From the NCBI GenBank assembly GCA_030278955.1, contig JAOANR010000002.1:24538057-24602056 (forward strand): a DNA stretch of 64,000 nt, in the 5' to 3' direction. Source of the DNA: Hygrophila difformis. Its lineage: Eukaryota > Streptophyta > Magnoliopsida > Lamiales > Acanthaceae. Under the pieces are notes generated by a model. That model was not told the origin of the DNA and did not search any database. It was given only the letters and a program-made list of their open reading frames with translations. Every line of letters starts with the position of its first letter. The stretch's first letter is position 1. Positions 12,201-23,059 of the stretch are shown in pieces. A program made the translations under genes and the position numbers.

Positions 12201-13947
12201 AGCATGCATATAAGTGATAGCCTTTTTGTATGAGATTGCGGAACTTCAAGGAATTCACCACCTTAGCGTTCTTCTTTTGAGGCTGCATGTAGTACACAAC
12301 CTTCTTCCCCCGACTCTTGGCTAAGGAAATCTTCTGCTTCTGGCACTCAATAACGGCTTTGTATTGAGTCAGAAAATCCATGCCTAAGATAACGTCAAAA
12401 TCTCTAAGATCAAACTCGACCAGATTCACGAAGAATTCTAGGTTCTTGATTACTATCGGGATCCCATCATATCGTTTCGAACACGATACCACCTTGCCCG
12501 ATGGTAATTGAAATACTAAATTAATGTTTTTAGGCGCCGGAAGATCTAAGGCAGATACAATCCTCGTAGATATTAAAGAACAGCTCGCGCCTGAATCGAA
12601 CAAAACTTTAACGGATACGCTTAAAGCAGTAAACGTACCAGTGATCACTTCTCCCTGAGCGGCCAAATCCGCTTGGTTGATCACGTTCAAGCGTCCCATT
12701 GCTCCCCCCTGATTTCCTTGCTGGTTGTGATTTTGAGGTGGCCTCTGTGCCTGTGGAACCCTCTGACCTTGATTGTTTTGCTGGTTCGCTCCAGCTGGCA
12801 TGTTCCCTTGAGAACGGTTCAGCAGATCCGGCCTCTTCTTGATATGATCCTCCCTCGTCCAGCATTCTTTCTTCATATGGCCTTCTCTGCCACATCGGAA
12901 GCAATGTCCAGGCTTTGGACACTCTCGCACCAAGTGCGGGAGATTGCATCGCGGGCATCTGGGTATGAAAGCGCGTTGATTCTCCGGCCTCCGGTTTCCA
13001 TTGCCTCCTTGATTGAATCCTCTATTCTCAGGCCTCCTCTGCCCATCGTTCCTTCCTTGATCATTTCCTCTCCTGAAGTTATTTCCATTACTGCTGTTCC
13101 GGTTCCTCTTTTCAAAGTTGTTCGAGCCCTTGCTCGATTCTCCCTGGTCCTTTCTTTTCAGTTGTTGCACTCGGGCGATCGCCACTGCGCGGTCATAAAC
13201 AGCTTGCAGAGTAGTATGCTGTCCTCCTACCACAATTTCTCTGACACTGAGATTCAAACCCATTTCAAACTTCTGGGCTTTATCAGCATCGGTCGGCACA
13301 AGCCTTGGAGCGAAACGTACCAGCTCCTTGAACTTTGCATAGTATTCCTGTACTGTCTGTGTGCCCTGTCGGAGTTTGATAAACTCCTCATACTTTGCAG
13401 CCTTCGTACTTAGGGGATAAAACCTCTCTCTTAACATTTCCTTGAATTCTTCCCAGAAGTAGGCATTATCACCTTCCGCCAAACCTTCCTGATGGTGCTG
13501 CCACCACTCGTCCGCCTCTCCACTTAGATAGTAAGTTGCCACCCTTACCTTCTCATTTTCGGGACACCTTACCGCACTCAGAAGTTTGTCGAATGTCCGG
13601 ATCCAGTCTTCCAACTTCGCTGGATCTTCTTGTCCCTCATAGTGAGACGGTTGGTAGGGGTTTACCATCGCCAGATAGTTAATGCGGGCTGCCGGCGGAG
13701 GTACCGCCGCTTTGGCCCTATTTACCTCGGCATTACCCAGTGCTACGAGGACTTGCTCTACTGTCCTCAGCCGTGCGTCCAAAACATTGGGTATGGCATC
13801 TGCCTGACCCCCAATGTTGGGTGGGTTTGCGCCCACTGGCCCATTTGCTTCGTTCCGGTTCATCGGTGCCCCACCTTCAGCGGGTACGTTAGGATTGGCA
13901 TTGTTAGCCGCAGGGTTTTCCCTTCGCGGCCTTCCCCTTGGCGGCAT
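9250..13947 (-). pseudogene. Gag-pol polyprotein, one in-frame stop
   Basis: One frame of 1566 codons from ATG 13947 (chosen because MPPRGRPRR aligns with the gag start of the other copies) to the stop at 9250. In order: gag with capsid core around residues 95-230, two CCHC zinc knuckles (residues 331-343 and 349-362), aspartic protease DSG (451-453), reverse transcriptase with FIDD (784-787), RNase H with DAS (933-935) and TDH (994-996), integrase zinc motif H1148, H1155, C1185 but Phe at 1188 where relatives have Cys, integrase core D1218 and D1279, then an in-frame TGA (10081-10083, residue 1289), the core glutamate region (DGQTE), a GPY motif and a C-terminal chromodomain-like segment (last ~55 residues). 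The family makes virus-like particles, cDNA and integrated copies. Without stop readthrough, product ends before the third catalytic residue of integrase. Everything upstream, including reverse transcriptase and RNase H, reads open. Confidence 0.93.
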
Positions 13948-14203
13948 TTTGTTAGATAAGCACGCAAAGGTGAGAATCAAAATCTAAGGTAGGTTATTAG
14001 TCAAGTTAGAAAGTGCCAACGCCTCGAATATGCAGAATTCTAATAGAGATGACACAATAGAAAAAAAAAAGAAATACTTCATTGCATTAGATCATTTAGG
14101 ATAGATCATCTAGGAAAATCATAAGGCAAGCTACAACGGAAAGCAGTAAGATAATATGAAGTACGAAAAGCAATAAGTGGTCCAACGATATGATACGATA
14201 AAT
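13948..14203 (-). other. Spacer between upstream ORF and gag
   Basis: 256 bp with no ORF. In the plus-strand element the same interval is only 35 bp, but its upstream ORF has an altered 3' end, so the lengths are not directly comparable. Confidence 0.6.
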
Positions 14204-14671
14204 CTAGAGTAGGTAATCAGGAGAGTAGCCGAGGAGTGCCCTATCATGCTCATACTCCTCGTCGGAGTTAAGAGGTACCGGTGGGTCCACTACTTCTGCC
14301 TCTGGTTCCTCCTCCTCCATGCCATCAATATCGATATACATGTCTGGGTCCTCCTCCTCTTCCTCTTCCTCTTCAGGTTCCGGCGCATTGAGTCGGTTCT
14401 GCAAGTCAACAATCTCGTGCTCTAAGGTGAACACACATCCTCTAAGCATATGGTGGTTGTGTTGCTCCTCATGAAACAGAGTTTCAAGAGCAGCGATGCG
14501 GCCCGAATTCTGCTGCCGAGTGTTCTTCAACTGCTTCAATTCTCCCTCGACGATCTTAACACGCTGCTTATATGCACTAACGTCCTCACGGCTATGTCTT
14601 AATTCATGCATAATACTAGTCATCGAGCATAGCATATCGGTCATCATTTCAAAAAGCTTTGGGTCGGCCAT
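14204..14671 (-). CDS. Upstream coiled-coil/acidic protein of Tekay-type element
   Basis: 155 residues, between the PBS and gag, in the element's sense orientation. It starts MADP, has LCSM and HELRHSRED in the first 30 residues, a Lys/Glu/Gln-rich segment with heptad-like hydrophobic spacing (about 30-95) likely to be a coiled coil, the block EIVDLQNRLNAPEP (about 85-98), and then a very acidic tail with an uninterrupted run of eight Glu. No catalytic or zinc motif, signal peptide or membrane segment. The plus-strand element has a recognisable homologue (26609) at the same distance from its PBS, with protein-level conservation despite much divergence, which argues that it is or was a real gene. 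I recognise no named family. A structural or RNA/Gag-accessory role is only a guess; being a chance ORF is unlikely given the conservation. Confidence 0.75.
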   Translation of the reverse strand: MADPKLFEMMTDMLCSMTSIMHELRHSREDVSAYKQRVKIVEGELKQLKNTRQQNSGRIAALETLFHEEQHNHHMLRGCVFTLEHEIVDLQNRLNAPEPEEEEEEEEDPDMYIDIDGMEEEEPEAEVVDPPVPLNSDEEYEHDRALLGYSPDYLL

Positions 14672-14790
14672 CTAACAATAAATTTTAACACATCAATATT
14701 TTGCACATTTCAAGCACATATGTTAATGCATATGCACCCCCCAAAAATAATAATAACATTTTGAGACTTGTCGAATTTTTGAGATATATT

Positions 14791-14827
14791 TTCCATGGGT
14801 TTTAAAATAAATTTCCTTTCCATGGAA
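14791..14827 (-). promoter_or_regulatory. Leader inverted repeat (TTCCATGG/CCATGGAA)
   Basis: Same arms as at 103-143 and again 83 bases from the PBS, in the leader upstream of the extra ORF. Confidence 0.6.
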
Positions 14828-14909
14828 ATAATATTTAAAAAGTTTAAAAATAATATTTAATATTTTGGGCCTCTATATTGGGCCGAAAATAATAGCTTAA
14901 AAAAATTTC

Positions 14910-14923
14910 GGGCTCTGATACCA
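14910..14923 (-). other. Primer-binding site, tRNA-iMet
   Basis: The minus strand reads TGGTATCAGAGCCC, three bases inside the 5' LTR end. Confidence 0.92.
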
Positions 14924-14926
14924 CTT

Positions 14927-17540
14927 TGTAACACCCCGGATTTGGTCACCCAGGCCGGGACGCTACCGCCACACCCTTTTAAACAAGACACGATCAAATC
15001 GAGCTCATTTAAAAGAATGCTAAGGCTTAAGTCGCATCATTATTTAAAAATACTTAAATCAATCAAGAGTGCCCGAGTTTAAATCAGAGTTATAATCTAC
15101 CATGCACGAGTAAAGTAATGCGGAAGCTAAAAACAGGGCAAAAACATGCGGCCAAAACATAGTCCAAGTCTAGTGCGTAAATTTAAATAATTTAAATGCG
15201 ACAAGTCTTTAATAGTAGAAGAAATCCCATCCCTCCATGTGATTGCTTACTCTTCGAAATCTGAAAGAAAAATGGAGATAACAACAAATCAGTACAAACG
15301 GTACTGTGTAAGTTAACAATCCACACAAAATTTTGGAAATCTTAGTAAGATTATGTCATGAATAAAAGAAGGTAATTTACATCATGAGATAAAATTATTT
15401 TAAATCTCGCATATGCCAAAAATAAATCTTTTACCGTTGCTGAATATGATCGAGGACACCACTCATGCCCTTTGGGACTAACACCCACAAGGACTCCATA
15501 ACATAATAAAGATCCTAGGGACGTACCCTTGGGATCAACCCACCTCTGGGACTCGTACCTACGAGGGATGTGAAAGCAGTGACCCCATACAGACCACTCC
15601 GGAGCCCTAGATAATCCATACGGATACATCTAGGAGTATAGACTCTTACAATCACTAAACCATAATACCCATATGTGCCGTTTTGGCTACAAGAAATAAC
15701 AAGCATCCCACTCGATCATAGATCACAAAGGTATTTTTCTTTTTTTTAAATATATATATATATATATATTAAGAAATGTTTTTACTCATTTAATAAATTA
15801 TAAGAATTTCAGCAATTCACAGGGAGTAATCTAACTGTGACAAATTAAACTCTTAATAGTGTGACTTCATCCAGTCACTAATTTCACAAATATTCCCGAC
15901 ATTTACCATATTAGAAATATACACATTTAATCCACCATGTCCAATCGGTTTTGATATATATTATATAATAAAATGTATATATTTTGCCAAAATATCTTGA
16001 AACCATGTGTATATAGTCAAAATCCTTATGTACAGCACGACCACTTATATATAGAATTACACATACACTACATTTAATAATTTATGTATAGTGCACTCGA
16101 CTGTTGGTTAAAAGAATTAAAACTGTAAGTCAAAATTCTTCATATAGCGGATCATACAAAAATCTAGTTCTGTGAATTAGGAACAGAAAACGATTTTTTT
16201 TCTGGGATCAAAAGGAAACATAAACGGCGTCAAAGAGAAACAATTTTAGCTCAATAGGACCAATCTCGTGAAATTTTTATTTTAAGAAGGCAGGAAGTAG
16301 GCTACTATACAGTTCACTATACAGTCCAAATTACATCTATATATACATACAAAGCTATACATATATATACACCATTAGAACAACTTATTGGACTGGTTAT
16401 TTGATTGGCTTCTGTTAAAGTTTCAATAACCCTAATAACTATTTATATGGATTTATAAAATGCTATCATGGCGAAAAGGAGGTCTAGGCAGAAACACATT
16501 TGATACATAGAAAGGAAAAGGAAAATACACATATGAATAGATCTTCACAACAATGGCTGGTGAAAATAGGTTTTAGACAACCAAAACTTTGTGTAAAGAG
16601 AGCTAACTTACATCCTTAATAGTTGATGTTGGAGGGTTTCAAAAAGTGATGATTGTTGCAACTTTGAGAATCACCCAGGAACTAGAAGCAAATCACGCCA
16701 CTGACTGCATTTCGGTGAGCGACGACGGATGTGTTAGATTGGATTCTAAATAGCAATCCAAATTACGATATCGAATAGAAGGAATTGTACCTACTGTTGT
16801 AGCCTTACATGGATTGAAATCTGTTACCAAAATTCCGAAAGTTCGATCTATCGACTGCAACCTTGCACACAGGAAAGACGAATCAAAATCTTACAATCGT
16901 ATCTATATCATTCGGGACTGACGAAGAGAGGTAGAGACAATCGTGATACCATTCGGGACTGACGAAGAGAGGTAGAGTCGAAGTACACTTACTAGTATTC
17001 GGGATTCTTAAGTTTGGAGAACCTGGAACTAGGTCTGGCCTGCTCACACACTTCCAGATTTCTTTCGAATGGGAGGTTGAGGAGTAGTATTTGAGTGTAA
17101 AATGAATGGGTGCAAAGAATTTCCTAAGCCTTAAATACAGTAATGTGACTGATGCGTTGTGACTGACCAATTCATTGTAATGGGAAGTTGGGAAGTTCAG
17201 TCATCTAATGAATTCAAATCATTTGGTGTAATTAGGACGAACAGAAACGCTGCAGGAAACTTGATAGCCAAATCAGACATGAATGCTGGGAATTATTATC
17301 ATACGTTTTGGGTGGATTAAATGGGAATGGTTGCAACGGGCATGACAGTTTCACAAGTCAAATACAGGTAATGGGAAACCATTCAAATTCCTAGCTGATC
17401 GTGGGATTTATTCTAACATTCCTAATACAGATTCACCTTGTGGGTGCCACTTACCAGAAGGTTCTAATACTAGAAACGGCAATTGAGAGTCATTATCATT
17501 ATTTGACAATGCATTAGCTTGAACATAATAGAATTAGTAG

Positions 17541-17588
<48 letters not shown>

Positions 17589-17641
17589 GCTAAAAGGATT
17601 TAACTAATGAAATTCTTTCGGGTACTATCTCGGGTATTAGA
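14927..17641 (-). repeat. 5' LTR of minus Tekay-type element (2715 bp)
   Basis: Near-identical to 6279-9043, but with a shorter AAT tract, a few indels (for example extra bases near 16762) and a final ATTAGA instead of ATTACA. It should hold the promoter for the element; no TATA box was convincing. Confidence 0.93.
17542..17588. repeat. (AAT)n microsatellite, short form
   Basis: About 16 AAT units at the place where the sister LTR has about 34. Confidence 0.95.
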
Positions 17642-17646
17642 GTCGT
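17642..17646. repeat. Target-site duplication GTCGT, right
   Basis: Matches 6274-6278 exactly. Confidence 0.92.
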
Positions 17647-20612
17647 GATCCTATCACGTCGTAATATAATGTTTGACGTCGTACCCCCCTCATTTTTACC
17701 AAACACTTCTAAAAAATTGCACTTATGACGTTAGCCTCACGACGTGATCCTAGGATCACGTCGTAATTTAATGACTAGCGTCGTACTTCCTCCTTTTCAA
17801 AAATTTCTAAGATTCTGTCCCCACGACGCTAGTCTCACGACGTGATCCTAGGATCACGCCGTAACCTCTCAGTCTAGCGTCGTAGCTTTCTAAATTTCTA
17901 ACCTACACGCACGACGTCAAACCTACGACGTGAACCTTGTTTCACGTCGTAATTAAGGTTAGCGTCGTACATAACACCATTTATTCCAAAATCCAAAATT
18001 ATTTTCACCCATCTATGACGTCGCTAGCCTCACGACGTGATCCTAGGATCACGTCGTAACATCTGTCTAGCGTCGTATATGGCATCCTCATGCCAAATTT
18101 TCCACTTCTCCATTTTCCTCACTTAATTAATTGAATCTTTGTATTAATATTTTGAGGTTGAAATCCAATGATCTCAACCAAGGATTAATTTGATATGAAG
18201 ATTTTTGCTCAATTCCATTAAAAGACTTTTCTAAAAAAAATAAAAATTAAACTCTAATGATCTAAGTATATAATCCGGACTGTAATAAATCAATTATGGA
18301 ATGAGAGATTATTTAGACCATAAAGAGTGATTATGGAATAATTTCCATACCTTGCTTGAGAAACCAATGTCTCTCATACAAGATTATTTTTCTTTATTTA
18401 TTAAAACACAAAGATATTTTCTTTTATTTATTTTGGTCTTTCTCTGTTGTGTGAAATGAGTGATAAGAGATATCTCAAACTAATGTTTGCGAATGGTCCC
18501 TTCATCGGGAAGTTAAATAGCTCGTAGTTTGGGTGTTAACTATCACTCTTTATTTTGCATGGTCCGGACAGTGGTTTGTGGAAGCTCTGGCAAATGGTCC
18601 CTTCACCGGGAAGTGAAATAGCTACTCAGCCAACTTCTGTCTGGATACAGTTTTATTTTCTTTATCTTAATTCCAAACCTGAATCTAGAGTTGTAGTAAT
18701 GTTCGATGACATATGCCAATGTTGTCTAATAATTATTGCTGTAATAGAACATGTGGGTTTTTATTCAAATTTTCAAATAGTGGAGTCTAAGACGACGGCG
18801 GCAACTGTCATTTAAGGCATTTCATTGTCTAAAAAATCATTCCACCCAAATGAGAGGGAAATTGGCAGCAGATGTTTGCAGTCCACCCAATCGTTTTGCC
18901 ATCTTTTTAGCCAAAAATAAATTCTTCTCATCTCGGCTATTTCATCTCTGTGTATCACATTCTGTCTAAACCCACCTTATATTTTGGGTTAATTTAATTT
19001 ACACTTCCCTATAAAATTATGCATGATAATATTATGTAAATATCGTGGTCTAATTATTTTGGGATCCTTCCCTTGGACATAGAAGTATTGATTTTTAATC
19101 AGATGTCTCATAACAAATTTCCAACAAAAATTCATTTATAAAATCCAGATCTAAGTAAGGGATAAATTCCTCATTTATGTCTAATTCATATTCGACTGGG
19201 GGTTGATTTTGGGAAATTAGAAGCAGAGTCAACGATTATGTCTAGTTTAGACTGAAAGGGTCTGTGTTCTTATTGAAAATCTAGTACCTGTTTAGGGAAT
19301 GGTTTTCAAAATCTATTATTTTTCAAAATTGTTGTGTGTTGGAAATTTGGTATTGGATGTACACTGAGATGGGATCCACTTGGATTCAAATACAGTGTGA
19401 TGGATAATTCTAGAGGAACAGCACTCAGGCCTTGGTTATTTTCTAAGATAGGGTTGAGTTCCTTTCAACTGCTATCATCTTCTGCCAAAGCCAATTTTTA
19501 GTCCTGAGTGAGTGCATCCGGAACGAACTAATTTGTTAGTTCGTTTCATTAATTTGTATCTCATAACCACCCGAAAGGAAGTGAACACTGCAAGCGGTTC
19601 ACCGAGATCCGGGAATTCTTGATCCACATCCGGGCATCCTGACTGGGGGCTCTTCTTATACTACCAGGGTAACTCTTCTGAAACCTCCGAGTGATAGGAT
19701 TTTAAATGCTTTCTTTACCGCTTTCTTTTAAATGCTTTCTTTAGAGGTCACTCGGATGTATTGAAAGTAGCGGAACTGCTTCTAGGTTTGAGAGTTATGG
19801 GATAGTTCAGGCTTGATTAGAAACTCTGGGAGTGACATGGGGGAATGATAGCAGTACTTGACACTTCAACTAATGATTTGTCAGGTGTTGCTTGTCCACC
19901 ACAGATAAATGACATACCTCTGCGCAGGGGCAGTTGTATATCTGTGGTATCTTAGATTTTGTTGTCTTAAGGCATGTAAATCCTTACTGTAAGTACCTGT
20001 CTGTTAAAGGGAACATGGTATAGGAAGCCTGAGAGTTAGCTAGCTGCAAGGATTATCCCAAACAAAGATCTGTGTATTAAAATGGAAGTTTAATTGTATT
20101 TCATCTGAATCTTGTCCAATTTTTATTCTTTTCTTCCTGTCCCTTCTGTCACACTTTAAATCTGCTTTTCTAGATTAATGATAGATAGCTTAGTATAATT
20201 TTATCGCTTTCCTAGAACAATTTTAATTGCTTTCTAGAATAAATTTATCTGCTTTTTAGCATAATTTTAATTGCATTCATGGCTTAGTTTAAATTATGTC
20301 AAGTAGTTGATAATCAAACACAAACTCGAATCGAGTAACCGAGTGGAAAATCTTATAAAACGACGTGGGCTCTATCGCACATCCTCCAGTGAACAATCCG
20401 GTACTTATTATAAATACTGCAATTTTTGACTCCGTGCGCTTTCGGGGGCACAATTTCTTAACACAAGTAAATAAAAACGTGACAACCTATAAATATATCC
20501 CTAATCCTAACTCCGTCATCATAAATTTGGTTTCACTAAATAAAACCTAAATCGGGATTCATTATTATTCTATTTTCGAAAATACTCTGTGGGAAATTTG
20601 TTAAAAGTTTCA
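17647..20612 (+). repeat. Athila/Tat-like LTR, part right of insertion
   Basis: Continuation of 4925-6278. There is no gene in it. It holds the palindrome array (to 18080), a 30-bp direct repeat AATGGTCCCTTCAYCGGGAA... (18492-18522 and 18593-18623), an imperfect repeat of TTTAAATGCTTTCTTT (19690-19745) and a run of degenerate units with GCTTTCTAGAAYAATTTTA (20165-20280), then ends GTTTCA directly before the tRNA-Asp PBS. The 86-residue frame at 18555 spans one of the direct repeats and is not recognised. LTR status follows from the PBS; the start of the LTR was not found, and its length would be unusually great. Confidence 0.5.
17690..18080. repeat. Array of nested inverted repeats (CACGACGTGATCC type)
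   Basis: Palindromes with 13-bp arms ACGACGTGATCCT at 17739-17764 and 18032-18057 (perfect) and 17837-17862 (one mismatch), and a shorter form with ACGACGTGAA/TTCACGTCGT at 17925-17950. Each sits inside a second pair of arms of the type ACGACGCTAG...CTAGCGTCGT, so each unit of about 65 bp could fold as a two-tier hairpin. Further members are at 6150-6176 and, split by the Tekay insertion, at 6258-6278/17647-17663. Confidence 0.8.
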
Positions 20613-20630
20613 TGGCGCCGTTGTCGGGGA
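20613..20630 (+). other. Primer-binding site, tRNA-Asp type
   Basis: TGGCGCCGTTGTCGGGGA matches the complement of the 3' end of plant tRNA-Asp with one mismatch (T for C). This PBS is typical of Athila-lineage Ty3/Gypsy elements and follows directly on the LTR end ...GTTTCA. Confidence 0.75.
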
Positions 20631-20734
20631 GGATGCAGCGTCGTTTATTAATAGAATTACACTCCTGATTACTCATAGTTAGTTGTGTGTATATATTTCA
20701 GAACAGAGAAGTACCCTCAAATCAAATCTAAATG

Positions 20735-21350
20735 TGAGGATGTTGATTTGAGTGGAAAACCTAACAAATTTGGGTATTTTTGCTTGCAGGAATCATGGAG
20801 TCTACAAAAAGAAAAGAAAAGCTTCGAAAACAGGTTCCCGGTTGGATTAGTTCCGTAATTGACCGAAAACTACATCCGGAATTTAAAGAAATTTAAGATC
20901 CGGAGTACTTTTCACAAGTATAGAATTAATCCAACCTAAATTTCTGCAAGTCAAGATAATTTGATTATTATATATAAAAAAAAACAAGAAGAGTTTTTGG
21001 GCATTTTTTTAGTATTATTAAATAATTCAACTATTACTCAATTAACTCACTTTTAGAGTACTAAGACTCTAAATGTGAGAATGTTGATATTTTTATTTTT
21101 ATTTTTATTTTATTATCTATTATTATTATTATTATTATTATTAAAAAAACCCCGGATAACTTCTTTTGTGTTTGCTTTCCAGGAATTCGTGGGACCAACA
21201 AAAAGAAAATTAAAAGCTTCAAAACAGGTTCCCGGTTGGATCGATTCTGCAATTAATAGAAAATATTCATGGAATTTAAAGCAATTTAAAATCGGAACAA
21301 TTTTTATAAGAACAGAATTAATCCAACCTAATTTATGCAAGTTGATTAAA
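20735..21350 (+). repeat. Diverged tandem direct repeat
   Basis: 20787-20965 and 21179-21350 share AACAGGTTCCCGGTTGGAT, GGAATTTAAAG and AGAATTAATCCAACCTAA in the same order, about 390 bp apart, each with a downstream AAATGTGAG(A/G)ATGTTGAT module. This is duplication of the 3' part of the element's interior. Confidence 0.7.
21118..21143. repeat. (TTA)n microsatellite
   Basis: About eight TTA/ATT units within the AT-rich part of the second direct-repeat unit. Confidence 0.9.
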
Positions 21351-23059
21351 TTTTATTTGTGTTTAGAAAATCCAAAAATGTGATCGAGGAATTTTGATGA
21401 AAATCAGAATTTTTCTAAGTATTGGGCATCGAACACTAGCCTTGTTCGATGAACCAAACGATCTCACATAGCCAAAATCGTCGAACACATAATTGATTTG
21501 ACGAAAAAGGCTATCGGAATTATTTTCCTAGTTTCCATGTAAATATTTAAAGAAGTTTAAGTAGGAATTGATTTACTCACATTTCGAGCAAGGCTCAAAA
21601 TGTGAGGATGTTGATTCTTCATTTAAATATTTCTGAAAAAAAGTGTGTTATTTATTTTGTTTAATTTTTATTATTTTATATTTATATCCAACGCAAAGCA
21701 TGCATAAATCTGTCAAAGAAATTCGCATATTTGATTTTGGTTTATGATTAAATTTTCAAACTTTTAAATTGGGATAATATAATTGAAGACATGCATGATA
21801 TGAATTTTTGAGGTTTTGAGTTATAAAAAAATGATACAATCATCTTGTTGGGTAATGAGTCATCATGTTGAGAATTTAATTGAATAGATTGTGAGAATTT
21901 TTCAAAGAGTTTATTTAAGAATATTGTATGACATGAATGAACCATTCCATGTGAGTTTTGAGCCATGAGTCACTTTTACTCATTCCTTTCTTTGATGTGT
22001 GAAAATAATTTTGATTAAAGGAAACTAGAACTTGCGATCGGGACCGATTCAAAACTATGTCATATTCCGACAATCGAGCATATGATCGAGGCACCTAGAA
22101 ACCCAAATTTTTGGCCTTCGTTTGAAATCCAAACCAAAAATATTTTCCCTTTAGGATTAACCACTTTGAGCCTTTTAAGCCTAATTTTTCTTTGAAGCCT
22201 TCTATATTTTCCTAGCCTTATAAAAAAGACCAAAAAATTCAAACCCAAGTGTGCAAGAATAAATTTTATCAAGGCATTCCAATTTCTGATCATCAACTTA
22301 TAATTAGTATTCAAAAACCCGATCAAAAAAAAAAGAGTAAAAAATGTTGAGTTCATTTCAACAAAAATAAATTGCAAATGACAAGCAATCAGACATAATC
22401 TAATGTCATGCAATAGAAAAAAAAAAGCAAAAAAAAAAAGAAAGAAAGAAAGAAAGAAAGAAATATATTGATGATCATAAATTTTAAATAAAAATATGCC
22501 ATGTTATGATAATACTAATTCTTTCCACTTCTTAGCCCAATAATTCCCTTCCATACCAAATGTTACAACCGTATGCCCCGTTATAACCCTTAAATAAGAC
22601 CTCATGATCTCGATTTGAAGAAATGAGCCGGTGGCGAGTTGGTCCAATTGCAAGCTTATGGGGTAATTTAATTAAATTTGATTATGAACGATTATGATGA
22701 AGCCCAATTTTGAGAGTGAGTGAAATTTCCGCTTATACTATATGTGAGGCCTCATTCTAATTTATATTCACGTCGTGCTTTAATTCTAGAATTAAATCAA
22801 TGATTATTTCTAAACATGATATTCATGAAGAATTATCAATAATGACTGATTTGTAGACCCGATTAAGTGAGAAGTATCATTTTATTAAACACTGCAATCA
22901 AGATAATTTAATACTTGTAGTTTCCGGTTGTCTTATCCCAATATAAAAAGAATGATATTTTTGAAGCCACGAAAATAGATTGAATATGCAGCAGCGTCTA
23001 TGCTCTTAGGAGCACTGAGTCTGACTGCTCGGGGACGATCAGTATAAATGTGAGGATGT

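Larger units (their letters stand above)
6279..17641 (-). mobile_element. Complete Tekay-type Ty3/Gypsy retrotransposon (11.4 kb)
   Basis: In sense order (right to left): 5' LTR, iMet PBS, leader with CCATGG inverted repeat, extra ORF of 155 residues, gag-pol, second polypurine tract, CAACTTCG hairpin, main polypurine tract, 3' LTR. The domain order gag-protease-reverse transcriptase-RNase H-integrase-chromodomain defines a chromovirus; long LTRs and the C-terminal segment point to Tekay/Del. The outer ends carry GTCGT target duplications. LTR lengths are 2765 and 2715 bp, differing mainly in an AAT tract. Only one stop in gag-pol suggests fairly recent activity, but the pol stop and a lost zinc cysteine should leave this copy unable to make integrase. 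Confidence 0.93.
20631..23059 (+). mobile_element. Athila/Tat-like internal remnant, no coding left
   Basis: 2.4 kb between the PBS and the next LTR start, far shorter than a full interior. No gag, protease, reverse transcriptase or integrase motif is seen in any frame. It consists largely of repeated 3'-end modules: AAATGTGAGRATGTTGAT at about 20733, 21070, 21595 and 23046, the last being the true polypurine tract before the LTR at 23060 (preceded by CTGCTCGGGGACGATCAG). Reading frames at 21075 and 22060 are low-complexity, AT-rich and unrecognised. A GAAA repeat lies at 22439-22462. Confidence 0.5.

Noticed and set aside
12673..13413. 246-residue plus-strand ORF
   Set aside because: Antisense shadow of the gag frame; no recognisable protein.
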